Assembly (NCBI GenBank): GCA_017394475.1
Contig: JAFPYQ010000295.1
Location: 1 to 5,185 of the forward strand
DNA from: Oscillospiraceae bacterium
GTDB taxonomy: Bacteria; Bacillota; Clostridia; Oscillospirales; Ruminococcaceae
Direction: 5' to 3'
DNA: 5,185 bases
Within the stretch, counting starts at the first letter, position 1, and each line of letters begins with the position of its first letter. This document shows, one piece after another, positions 1-5,185 of the stretch. The position numbers and the translations under genes were made by a program. Under the pieces are notes generated by a model. It was not told the origin of the DNA. It did not search any database and worked only from the letters and a program-made list of their open reading frames with translations.

Positions 1-4
1 CCAT
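1..4 (-). CDS. First codon of an unidentified downstream gene, cut by the window edge
   Basis: The minus strand reads ATGG from position 4 to the left edge. A strong Shine-Dalgarno lies 8 bases upstream, so this is probably a true start. Nothing of the product can be read. In many Firmicutes a Fur/Zur-type gene sits beside metal-transport genes, but that is only a possibility here. Confidence 0.5.
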
Positions 5-18
5 GGTGTTTTCTCCTT
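2..18 (-). promoter_or_regulatory. Strong ribosome binding site and ATG for the next gene
   Basis: The minus strand reads GAAGGAGAAAACACCATG. AAGGAG is a near-perfect Shine-Dalgarno with 8-base spacing to the ATG at 4-2. It is the best ribosome binding site in the window. Confidence 0.65.
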
Positions 19-152
19 CTATTATGTGCCAGCCGATAAGCTGTCAGCGCATTCGCAGTATTTGTGATAAATGGTCACAGGTCTTTGATACCATCCTGCC
101 AAAACCGCCCGCAATGCAAGTCGTGTTGAAATTCGTGGGACCCGATAAAAAA
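5..152 (-). other. Intergenic leader between the Fur-family gene and the next gene
   Basis: These 148 bases separate the repressor stop from the next start. Six T residues follow directly after the TAG on the minus strand, but no stable stem precedes them, so I do not call a terminator. A metal operator for the neighbouring repressor might be expected here, but only a weak AT-rich dyad (ATTT-N5-AAAT, about 60-72) is visible and I do not call it. If the TAG at 153-155 were read as sense, the repressor frame would run 25 further codons to TGA at 77-75; that tail has no resemblance to Fur proteins that I can see. Confidence 0.5.
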
Positions 153-560
153 CTACTCACAAAGTTCCCGACAACTGCTGCATGTGCCGTAGAATACCGT
201 CCTCAGCGGGTTTATTCGAAATCCGTGATGCTCCTCCAGGTGCTCGCCCAGCTGTTCGAGCTCATCGCAGCTTATATGGAACAGCTTTCCGCACTTGTCG
301 CACTTTGCATGGAAGCAGGTGCCGTGGACATGGGAATTGGCGGCGTATTCAAAGCAGGCAGGGGATCCCTGATCTATTATATATTTGGTGACGATGCCCT
401 CGTCCACCATTTTTTCGAGCTGGCGGTATACCGTCGCCTGACCCACCGAGTGGTTCTCATCACGCAGGAACCCGCACACATCGTTGACAGTGACGTGTCC
501 GTCGGTGGAACTGCGCAGGAATTCTATTATAAGCTCTCTCTGTTTGGTCTTATACTGCAT
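153..560 (-). CDS. Fur-family metal-dependent transcriptional repressor (Fur/Zur/PerR group)
   Basis: The 135-residue protein has the usual Fur layout. The N-terminal winged helix shows TKQRELIIEFL and the recognition segment SVGQATVYRQLEKMVDEGIV (38-57). The dimerisation domain has two CxxC pairs, Cys87/Cys90 (CDKC) and Cys127/Cys130 (CSSC), which bind structural zinc in this family. Candidate regulatory metal ligands are His77, His79 and His84 and the HH at 111-112. The protein would dimerise and bind an operator when metal-loaded. The sequence does not settle whether it senses iron, zinc or peroxide; a zinc sensor is plausible but inferred. The ATG at 560 is preferred over an in-frame start at 665 because AAGGG lies 5 bases upstream and MQYKTKQREL is a normal Fur start. 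It begins 1 base after the CvpA stop. It ends at TAG (155-153), right after the CSSCRELCE tail, where family members normally end. Confidence 0.93.
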   Translation of the reverse strand: MQYKTKQRELIIEFLRSSTDGHVTVNDVCGFLRDENHSVGQATVYRQLEKMVDEGIVTKYIIDQGSPACFEYAANSHVHGTCFHAKCDKCGKLFHISCDELEQLGEHLEEHHGFRINPLRTVFYGTCSSCRELCE

Positions 561-570
561 ATTATCCCTT
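558..570 (-). promoter_or_regulatory. Ribosome binding site of the Fur-family gene inside the CvpA stop region
   Basis: The minus strand reads AAGGGATAATATG. AAGGG (570-566) is the Shine-Dalgarno, TAA (564-562) ends the CvpA frame, and ATG follows after one base. This is a tight coupling junction and settles the start of the repressor. Confidence 0.75.
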
Positions 571-1458
571 TTGTTCAGCCTTGTTTCCGATGTCGTCGCA
601 GACATCATAGGCGTATTTGAATATGTATGTGCGGTGGATGTATTCCTCGGCATAGCTCCTGTCATCCATGGAATGGACGACCTTTATCATGGCGAAGGTG
701 AATATGGCACAGAGGACAACACCGCTTGCAAGCCCTAATATCCCGCCTGCCAGCTTGTCGATATCCTGGGCGGGCTTTGATCGTCTGAGAATTGCGTAGA
801 CTATTGACATTACCACAGCGGAGACCAGCTTTACCACGCAGAACACCAGCGCACGCATGATATTTTCGATAAGGTGTATCATTCGCGGGCGGATGTAGGT
901 CCTTTCCACATATTCCGTGATGGTGGTGTTGCTCCTGCCCAGGGCATCATCCATGATGATATTGAGGATGTTGGTGTCCGTAGAGATCTCCTTCATGGTG
1001 CTTTTGCTGATATACGCAAAGAAGGGGAGACGGGCATTTACGCTGTCGCGGGTGGTATCGGAAAGCTCGTCCACTATCTTTTTCAGCTTTTCTATGCTCT
1101 CCTCCGGCGAGGGCAGGGGGGACTTGTCCTTTTCCTCTGTTTCATCGGGATCAAGAAAGTCATCCACAGCCTTTTTTATGCCGTCCTTGACAGCCTGTTC
1201 CAGCCTTTTCCCGGCCTCTTCCTTGAAATTGTCCAGCGCCTCGTCCACATGCTTTGTGATGAACGGCCGCCACTTCTCATCGTAGTATTTCTCCGCCATA
1301 TCCGCAGTAACGAACAGATTTGCCGCCAGCAAAGACACAAAGGAGAATACGATGGCAAGTACCGCTCTGACAGCACCCTTTCTCAGTCCCACGAGGATGC
1401 TGACTACCAGCATCAGGACTATGACCACATCAAAGTACTGATACAGTTCCAGTTCCAT
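562..1458 (-). CDS. CvpA-family integral membrane protein with a large soluble insert
   Basis: The 298-residue protein has two N-terminal hydrophobic helices around a basic turn (DVVIVLMLVVSILVGLRKG at 10-28, then 31-50), a long polar section (about 51-195), and two C-terminal helices (about 203-224 and 238-261). The last pair carries DIDKLAGGILGLASGVVLC, the clearest CvpA-family signature. The polar section includes an acidic, proline-containing stretch (DPDETEEKDKSPLPSPEES, 103-121) and charged, helix-prone segments. E. coli CvpA (colicin V production) is a roughly 160-residue four-helix protein, so this one carries about 130 additional residues. The family is linked to colicin V production and envelope homeostasis, but the molecular role is not established. 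The start at 1458 is chosen over an in-frame start at 1509 because GAGG lies 5 bases upstream and MELELYQYFDVV matches family N-termini. It begins 7 bases after the rodA stop and ends in TAA. Confidence 0.85.
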   Translation of the reverse strand: MELELYQYFDVVIVLMLVVSILVGLRKGAVRAVLAIVFSFVSLLAANLFVTADMAEKYYDEKWRPFITKHVDEALDNFKEEAGKRLEQAVKDGIKKAVDDFLDPDETEEKDKSPLPSPEESIEKLKKIVDELSDTTRDSVNARLPFFAYISKSTMKEISTDTNILNIIMDDALGRSNTTITEYVERTYIRPRMIHLIENIMRALVFCVVKLVSAVVMSIVYAILRRSKPAQDIDKLAGGILGLASGVVLCAIFTFAMIKVVHSMDDRSYAEEYIHRTYIFKYAYDVCDDIGNKAEQKG

Positions 1459-1468
1459 TTTTTCCTCA
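1456..1468 (-). promoter_or_regulatory. Ribosome binding site of the CvpA gene, overlapping the rodA stop
   Basis: The minus strand reads CAG TGA GGAAAAAATG. The rodA TGA (1468-1466) shares two bases with the GAGG Shine-Dalgarno (1467-1464), which is 5 bases from the ATG at 1458. This fixes the start and suggests that ribosomes ending on rodA reinitiate here. Confidence 0.8.
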
Positions 1469-2608
1469 CTGATTATCGTTGTACAGCACCATGTGATCCT
1501 TTTTCTCACGGTGGATGTTGGTACTGAGCACCAGCCCGATGCCTATGTATGTGGCAAGAGCAGATGTGCCGCCCTGTGAAAGGAAGGGCAGGGGGACGCC
1601 GATGACGGGCATCACCCCGAATACCATGCCGAGATTGAGCACACAGTGTATCACTATCATGGCATAAACGCCGATGCAGATGTATTTGCCCAGAAGGTCG
1701 CGGGTCCTGAAGGAGTCAAGCAGTATCTTGATGGTGAGCACCATGAATATCACGATCACCGCAACACAGCCCACAAAGCCGAAGCACTGGCCGATGTATG
1801 TGAAGATGAAGTCGCTCACCACTTCCGGTACCTTAACATATTCCGAGGCGTGGAGCCCCTTTCCGTAGGCAAGTCCCGAGCCCAGTGCCAGCTTGCTCAT
1901 GCGCTGATGATAGCCGATGCCGAGAGGGTCCAGCTCATCATTGAACAGCACAAGGAAGCGCATCTTCTGGAAATCCTTCATCACATAGTTCCAGACCGCG
2001 TAGAGCCCTATGGGCAGGGCTATGAGGATGGGCAGTATATATTTGAGGGAGAGCCCTGCGGAAAACATCATAATGGCGAATATGGCCATGAAGACCACCG
2101 CAGTACCGTCATCACCCTGCAGGATGACTATGCCCGTGGGTATTGCCGCATGAAAGCACAGCAACAGGAAATTGCCGAAATTGTTGAGCTCGTCCCCCAC
2201 CTTGGAAAGGTGCAGGGCGAAGGTGGTGATAAAGGTTATCTTGAGGAGCTCCGAGGGCTGTATGGTTATGAATTTGAGGTCGAGCCACGCCTTGTCATCC
2301 GCCACCTCGATGCCCAGCGGGGTGAACACCAGCAGCGACAGTATTATCGCCACCGGAGCATAGAGGAAATACAGCTTGATTATCTTGCTGTAATCGAAGA
2401 AGCTCATCACCAGTGCTATAAGGAGTGACGCCCCCGAAATGAGCGCCTGTGTCTTGTACAGTGATGAAGTGGCATTCACCGTCATGGCATTGTTTATCAC
2501 GATAGAGCGCAGCAGTATCACGCTTGCCACGGAAAGCACCGCGCATAATATCACGAGCAGCTTGTCGAGCCGCTGAATGTAAAGATTTATTCTTTCGGAG
2601 AGTTTCAT
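1466..2608 (-). CDS. rodA: SEDS-family peptidoglycan glycosyltransferase, RodA/FtsW type
   Basis: SEDS proteins polymerise lipid II into glycan strands in the cytoplasmic membrane, working with a class B penicillin-binding protein. The 380-residue frame is a chain of about ten hydrophobic helices, normal for RodA. Diagnostic motifs are IQPSELLKI (116-124), QGDDGTAVVF (164-173, in place of the usual QPDxGTA), a long extracellular stretch ending VPEVVSDFIFTYIG (260-273), which holds the conserved Asp266 needed for catalysis in this family, and PVIGVPLPFLSQGGTSA (334-350). The Q in FLSQGG fits RodA and other elongation paralogues at least as well as FtsW, so RodA is preferred but FtsW or SpoVE cannot be excluded. 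The ATG at 2608 has no Shine-Dalgarno; its leader is A/C-rich (GCAACAACAAACAAAC). The TGA stop lies inside the Shine-Dalgarno region of the next gene, implying coupling. Confidence 0.93.
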   Translation of the reverse strand: MKLSERINLYIQRLDKLLVILCAVLSVASVILLRSIVINNAMTVNATSSLYKTQALISGASLLIALVMSFFDYSKIIKLYFLYAPVAIILSLLVFTPLGIEVADDKAWLDLKFITIQPSELLKITFITTFALHLSKVGDELNNFGNFLLLCFHAAIPTGIVILQGDDGTAVVFMAIFAIMMFSAGLSLKYILPILIALPIGLYAVWNYVMKDFQKMRFLVLFNDELDPLGIGYHQRMSKLALGSGLAYGKGLHASEYVKVPEVVSDFIFTYIGQCFGFVGCVAVIVIFMVLTIKILLDSFRTRDLLGKYICIGVYAMIVIHCVLNLGMVFGVMPVIGVPLPFLSQGGTSALATYIGIGLVLSTNIHREKKDHMVLYNDNQ

Positions 2609-2626
2609 GTTTGTTTGTTGTTGCAG

Positions 2627-2634
2627 GCAGTCAG
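2627..2634. repeat. Third arm complementary to the kinase-end hairpin
   Basis: GCAGTCAG here is an exact complement of CTGACTGC at 2688-2695, which is already an arm of the larger inverted repeat. In a minus-strand transcript the upstream arm could pair with either partner, as in an attenuator-like switch. It lies 19 bases before the rodA ATG. Confidence 0.5.
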
Positions 2635-2635
2635 C

Positions 2636-2644
2636 AGATGTACA
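2636..2644. repeat. 9-base direct repeat, copy at the 3' side of the kinase
   Basis: AGATGTACA occurs here and again at 3694-3702, on the two sides of the kinase gene, in the same orientation and with 1049 bases between copies. It contains the palindrome TGTACA. It could be an insertion-type duplication, a shared operator half, or chance. Confidence 0.5.
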
Positions 2645-2653
2645 AGCGGCCGG

Positions 2654-2702
2654 TCATAAAGCGGTCAGCGAACGCTTGCGAAGCTGTCTGACTGCTTTAT
2701 GA
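2654..2702. repeat. Imperfect inverted repeat (15-base arms) spanning the kinase stop
   Basis: The arms are 2654-2668 (TCATAAAGCGGTCAG) and 2688-2702 (CTGACTGCTTTATGA). They pair at 14 of 15 positions; the odd pair is 2663/2693, a G-U wobble in plus-strand RNA and an A-C mismatch in minus-strand RNA. The 19-base loop contains a small GCTT-GCG-AAGC hairpin (2674-2684). The right arm includes the TAA stop of the kinase and its last serine codon. No T-run follows on either side, so it is not a standard intrinsic terminator. It may be a transcript-end or processing hairpin, or a dispersed palindromic repeat. Confidence 0.75.
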
Positions 2703-2717
2703 ACGCTGTGCGTTCAT
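2699..2717. repeat. Perfect 8-base inverted repeat with 3-base loop at the kinase C-terminus
   Basis: The plus strand reads ATGAACGC-TGT-GCGTTCAT. It encodes the last residues of the kinase (MNAQRS) and shares bases 2699-2702 with the larger inverted repeat, so the two hairpins cannot form fully together. Confidence 0.7.
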
Positions 2718-2951
2718 GAGCTCTGCCACCTCGTCCCTGTCGGGCATAGCGGGGATGGCTCCTGTCCGTGTGGAGGTGAGGGCGCCGCAGGCGTTGCCCG
2801 TCATGGCAGCCTCTCTTATGTCGGAGGGCTCAAGGTCGGAAAGGTCCTTCCTGCTTTCGCAGAGGGTGTGAAGAAAACCGCCGAAGAAGCTGTCACCGGA
2901 GCCTAAGGTATCTATGGACTTCACCTTGAAAGCGGGATAGGTCTCAATGAG

Positions 2952-2954
2952 CTA
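2952..2954 (-). other. Second in-frame TAG codon of the sugar kinase (codon 239)
   Basis: The plus strand reads CTA. The context is GCVIATP, TAG, LIETYPAFKVKSIDTLGSGD. This is the loop before the YPAFKV strand that leads into the catalytic motif; its sequence varies across the family. The catalytic Asp259 is encoded 20 codons downstream, so activity would need this codon to be read through. Confidence 0.9.
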
Positions 2955-3467
2955 CGGCGTGGCGATGACACATCCCTTTGCACCCTGTGTGATGCAGAGT
3001 ATCTTCGTGCCGTATTCAAACATCTTTGCGATGGAGGAGAACATGGTCTCGCAGTCGGTGATGAGCTTCAGTTCATCCTCGGAGACCTTGACGATATCTG
3101 CATAGCGTACAGCACTGCGTATGGTCCGTTGTGCGGTCTCTATGTCCTTCCAGAGCCGCGGCCTGTAATTGGGGTCGTAGGATACCAGCTTGCCCTTGCA
3201 TTTTGCGTATTCAACGCTGTTGAGCACAGCTGTCCTGGAGGGTTCCGATGAAAGGCACAGCGAGCCGAAGTGGAGTATCCTGCAGTTATCTATCATCTCA
3301 CGGTTGACCTCACCGTATCTCAGATTAAGGTCGGCGGAAAGGCTCTCATCGCGGTAGAACACAAAATCGCGCTCCCCGTCCTCATCGTTTTTCACAAAGG
3401 CCAGAGTGGTCTTGTAGTTGGGGTCGAGGATAAGTCCCGATGTGTCTATATTGTATTTTCTGAGCTC

Positions 3468-3470
3468 CTA
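3468..3470 (-). other. First in-frame TAG codon of the sugar kinase (codon 67)
   Basis: The plus strand reads CTA. In the kinase frame the context is MFGFFLK, TAG, ELRKYNIDTSG. PfkB proteins normally read without a break from this DxFGxFL helix into the xxDTSG segment, at a position that tolerates polar residues. One base change from CAG, AAG or GAG would give TAG. Both flanks are in the same frame and recognisably kinase. Confidence 0.9.
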
Positions 3471-3683
3471 CTTCAGGAAAAAGCCGAACATATCCCTGCC
3501 GGTCTTCCCGATAAAGCCTGTCTTTGAGCCCAGCTTTGCAGCCATAGCGCAGACATTCGCAGGAGCGCCCCCTGCATTCTGCACATAGGTGTATGCACCT
3601 TCCGGGGATATCCTGCAGGTAAGGTCGATGAGCACCTCACCTATGGATACTATATCAAAACTATTCATACCAATGATGGAAAA

Positions 3684-3703
3684 ATGTACGCTTAGATGTA
3701 CAT
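3684..3703. promoter_or_regulatory. Short dyad between ispG and the sugar kinase, possible operator
   Basis: ATGTAC-N8-GTACAT is a perfect 6-base inverted repeat centred in the 34-base gap ahead of the kinase start at 3668. It is the only symmetric element there. No convincing -35/-10 pair is visible beside it. An operator role is a guess. Confidence 0.3.
3694..3702. repeat. 9-base direct repeat, copy at the 5' side of the kinase
   Basis: AGATGTACA is the exact partner of the copy at 2636-2644. It lies across the end of ispG (bases before its TAA and just beyond) in the gap ahead of the kinase start. Confidence 0.5.
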
Positions 3704-4758
3704 TATGGATCACGAATTTCTTTTCTTACTATCTCTATCTGTTCCATCAGCGCCCAAAGGGCTTCGCTTTCGGGGACCTTCTTCACGGTCTGCCCCTTGC
3801 GGAAGACTATGGCAGTGCCGTTGCCGCCTGCGATGCCCACATCGGCTTCACGGGCCTCTCCCGGGCCGTTGACTATGCAGCCCATAACAGCCACTGTGAT
3901 GTTTTCGGGGATATCCTGGATAAGCTCCTCGACTTTGTGGGCAAGGCCTATGAGATCCACCTGAGTGCGCCCGCAGGTAGGGCAGGCGATGAGCCTTGCA
4001 CCTGTCCCCATGCCGATGGCTCTTAGGATATCCTTTGCAGCGTATATCTCCTTTATGGGGTCATCCGTGAGGGATACCCTTATGGTCTCGCCTATGCCGT
4101 CGCAAAGCAGTGAGCCTATACCCACAGATGACTTGATAAGCCCCATGCGCTCTGTGCCCGCCTCTGTTACGCCTAAGTGCAGCGGGTAGGGGCATTTCTC
4201 CCTTGCAAGACGGTATGCCTTTATCATAGTGGGCACATCCGAAGATTTTATGGAGATGACTATATCCTCAAAATCGCACTGTTCCAGGAGCCTTGCGTGG
4301 TTCATGGCGCTTTCCGTGAGAGCTTGTGCAGTGGGTGCGCCGTATTTTTCCAGCAGTTCCTTTTCAAGGGAGCCGGAATTGACGCCTATCCTTATGGGGA
4401 TGTGCTTTTCGCGGCAGATGTCTGCCACAGCGCGCACTTTGTCCATGCCGCCGATGTTGCCGGGGTTTATGCGTATCTTGTCCACCCCTGCAGACGCACA
4501 TTCAAGGGCTATCTTGTAGTCAAAGTGGATATCCGCCACAAGGGGTATGGATATCTCCTTCTTTATGGCTTCTATCAGCCGCACATCCTTCATGCGGGGG
4601 ACAGACACGCGGACTATCTCACAGCCCGCCTTTTCAAGGGCAGCCGCCTGTCTCACATTGCCCTGTACATCATCCGCAGGGACATTGAGCATCGACTGTA
4701 TATATATCTTACCGCCGCCGAGTGTGAGCCCGCCGACGTTTACTTTTCTTATTTCCAT
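3703..4758 (-). CDS. ispG: 4-hydroxy-3-methylbut-2-en-1-yl diphosphate synthase (IspG/GcpE)
   Basis: IspG is the cytosolic iron-sulfur enzyme that converts methylerythritol cyclodiphosphate to HMBPP, the penultimate step of the MEP isoprenoid pathway. The frame encodes 351 residues, normal for the short bacterial form. The N-terminal TIM barrel shows ADIHFDYKIAL (about 75-85), KIRINPGNIG (94-103), IRIGVNSGSLE (122-132) and LHLGVTEAG (193-201). The C-terminal cluster domain has CPTCGRTQVDL, with Cys259 and Cys262, and GCIVNGPGEAREADVG, with Cys294 and Glu301. These are the four expected [4Fe-4S] ligands, with the same mutual spacing as in the E. coli enzyme, so it should be active. It starts 6 bases after the rseP stop. 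The ATG at 4758 has no recognisable Shine-Dalgarno sequence (upstream bases are AATTGATCTTCT), so coupling to rseP translation is likely. It ends with TAA. Confidence 0.97.
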   Translation of the reverse strand: MEIRKVNVGGLTLGGGKIYIQSMLNVPADDVQGNVRQAAALEKAGCEIVRVSVPRMKDVRLIEAIKKEISIPLVADIHFDYKIALECASAGVDKIRINPGNIGGMDKVRAVADICREKHIPIRIGVNSGSLEKELLEKYGAPTAQALTESAMNHARLLEQCDFEDIVISIKSSDVPTMIKAYRLAREKCPYPLHLGVTEAGTERMGLIKSSVGIGSLLCDGIGETIRVSLTDDPIKEIYAAKDILRAIGMGTGARLIACPTCGRTQVDLIGLAHKVEELIQDIPENITVAVMGCIVNGPGEAREADVGIAGGNGTAIVFRKGQTVKKVPESEALWALMEQIEIVRKEIRDP

Positions 4759-4764
4759 AGAAGA

Positions 4765-5185
4765 TCAATTAAGATAATGCATCACCATAGCCGCAGTCTG
4801 CGGTGTGAAAAGGTTCCTTACATCCTTGAATGTAACGGCCAGCATCAGCAGCATCAGCAAAGCAAAGCCTGCGAAATGCACTGCGCCCTCTGCCTGTGCG
4901 GAAAGGGGCTTGCGGCGTATGGCCTCGATGAGGAGAAATACGAACCTGCCGCCGTCCAGAGCGGGCAGGGGAAGGAGGTTGAATATGCCAACATTGACGG
5001 TTATGAGCATGGCCATATCCAGGAGATACCCTATGTCAAAGCCCACCTGCTGTGCAGTCTGGGATATGGTGGAAACTATGCCCACAGGCCCCTGCAGGTC
5101 GTTGAGACCGTATTTGCCCGTGATAAGGTCATACAGGGAAATGAGCACCAGCCTTGCATAGTACATGAAACTGCGGGCTGCACAG
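4765..5185 (-). CDS. rseP: RseP-type site-2 (M50) membrane metalloprotease, C-terminal part
   Basis: This is the last 140 or so codons of an intramembrane zinc metalloprotease; the start and the HExxH zinc site lie beyond the right edge. Seen: a GLNDLQGPVGIV segment, typical of the region following the PDZ domain in this family, then a hydrophobic helix ending in NLLPLPALDGGRF. The LDG in that motif (Asp codon at 4954-4956) supplies the third zinc ligand in M50 proteases. A second hydrophobic helix follows (AGFALLMLLMLAV), then a short polar tail ending at TGA. Known family role: cleaving membrane-embedded substrates such as anti-sigma factors or remnant signal peptides. The gene ends 6 bases before ispG, an arrangement common in Firmicutes where dxr, rseP and ispG often sit together. 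Substrate here is unknown. The reading frame is open to the window edge. Confidence 0.9.
   Translation of the reverse strand, partial: CAARSFMYYARLVLISLYDLITGKYGLNDLQGPVGIVSTISQTAQQVGFDIGYLLDMAMLITVNVGIFNLLPLPALDGGRFVFLLIEAIRRKPLSAQAEGAVHFAGFALLMLLMLAVTFKDVRNLFTPQTAAMVMHYLN

Larger units (their letters stand above)
2697..3668 (-). pseudogene. PfkB-family sugar kinase (fructokinase-like), full length but with two in-frame TAG codons; pseudogene or amber-readthrough gene
   Basis: One continuous frame of 323 codons ends in TAA and matches the usual ribokinase/PfkB length. Known role of the family: ATP-dependent phosphorylation of a sugar such as fructose. Seen in order: MNSFDIVSIGEVLIDLT start; sugar-binding NAGGAPANVCAMAAKLG (31-47); GKTGRDMFG (54-62); VSYDPNYRPRLW in the middle; VSEDEL; and IDTLGSGDSFFGGFL (252-266), where Asp259 is the expected catalytic base and GSGD the anion hole. 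Interruptions are TAG at codon 67 (3470-3468) and codon 239 (2954-2952). There is no frameshift, no internal TAA or TGA, and the C-terminus is intact. Without readthrough the product would be 66 residues and inactive. The start is uncertain: ATG at 3668 fits family N-termini but has no Shine-Dalgarno; a GTG at 3713 in the same frame would overlap the end of ispG. Alternatives are recent nonsense mutation, sequencing error, or TAG decoded as an amino acid. Fructose as substrate is a guess from the GGAPANV motif. Confidence 0.85.

Noticed and set aside
16..45. Promoter-like CTGACA with CATAAT on the minus strand ahead of the next gene
   Set aside because: The spacing is only 15 bases and the -10-like element abuts the ribosome binding site, leaving no room for a leader.
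3..620. 205-codon open frame on the plus strand
   Set aside because: It is the complement of the Fur-family gene; no recognisable domain, and the minus-strand protein has full Fur motifs.
874..1527. 217-codon open frame on the plus strand
   Set aside because: It lies opposite the CvpA gene and the end of rodA, whose motifs and ribosome binding site support the minus strand.
1646..2428. 260-codon open frame on the plus strand
   Set aside because: It is antisense to rodA, very rich in His, Glu and Tyr as expected from the complement of a membrane-protein gene, and shows no family motif.
2654..2702. Intrinsic transcription terminator at the kinase end
   Set aside because: The stem is strong, but no T-run follows it in either direction.
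3461..3471. Shared GTAG and GCTCA bases around both kinase TAG codons, as a recoding signal
   Set aside because: The match is short and needs a gap (GTAGGAGCTCA against GTAGCTCA); GAGCTC-like codons are common here, so chance is sufficient.
2697..3713. Pyrrolysine as the residue at the two TAG codons
   Set aside because: Known pyrrolysine proteins are mainly methylamine methyltransferases; a sugar kinase is not a usual host, and no pyl genes are visible in the window.

Overview
The window looks like chromosomal DNA from a Gram-positive anaerobe of the class Clostridia, probably a Ruminococcus-like member of Oscillospiraceae. The lineage is inferred from gene content and protein style (rseP next to ispG, a SEDS protein, a CvpA-like protein, a small Fur-family repressor); no rRNA or other marker gene confirms it. 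All supported genes lie on the minus strand, so transcription runs from high to low coordinates, and coding density is high.

In transcription order: the C-terminal third of a site-2 (M50/RseP) metalloprotease (5185-4765); complete ispG of the MEP isoprenoid pathway (4758-3703); a full-length PfkB-family sugar kinase frame, fructokinase-like, broken only by two in-frame TAG codons (3668-2697); a RodA/FtsW-type SEDS glycosyltransferase (2608-1466); a CvpA-family membrane protein (1458-562); a Fur-family metal-dependent repressor (560-153); and, after a 148-base gap, the first codon of another gene with a strong ribosome binding site (SD 11-16, ATG at 4). The rseP-ispG and rodA-cvpA-fur joints are tight (6, 7 and 1 base), which suggests translational coupling. 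The two junctions around the kinase are looser (34 and 88 bases) and carry the repeats.

The shared theme of the intact genes is the cell envelope: IspG feeds isoprenoid precursors for undecaprenyl phosphate, RodA polymerises glycan strands from lipid II, CvpA is a membrane protein, and RseP cleaves membrane proteins. The sugar kinase is the functional outsider.

The most notable signal is the kinase. One frame is open over 323 codons except for TAG at codons 67 and 239. There is no frameshift and no internal TAA or TGA, the catalytic GSGD motif is intact, and the real terminator is TAA. This is either a very young pseudogene (or sequence error) or a gene in which TAG is read as an amino acid. 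The kinase is also bracketed by an exact 9-base direct repeat, and its 3' end lies in a set of nested and competing inverted repeats.
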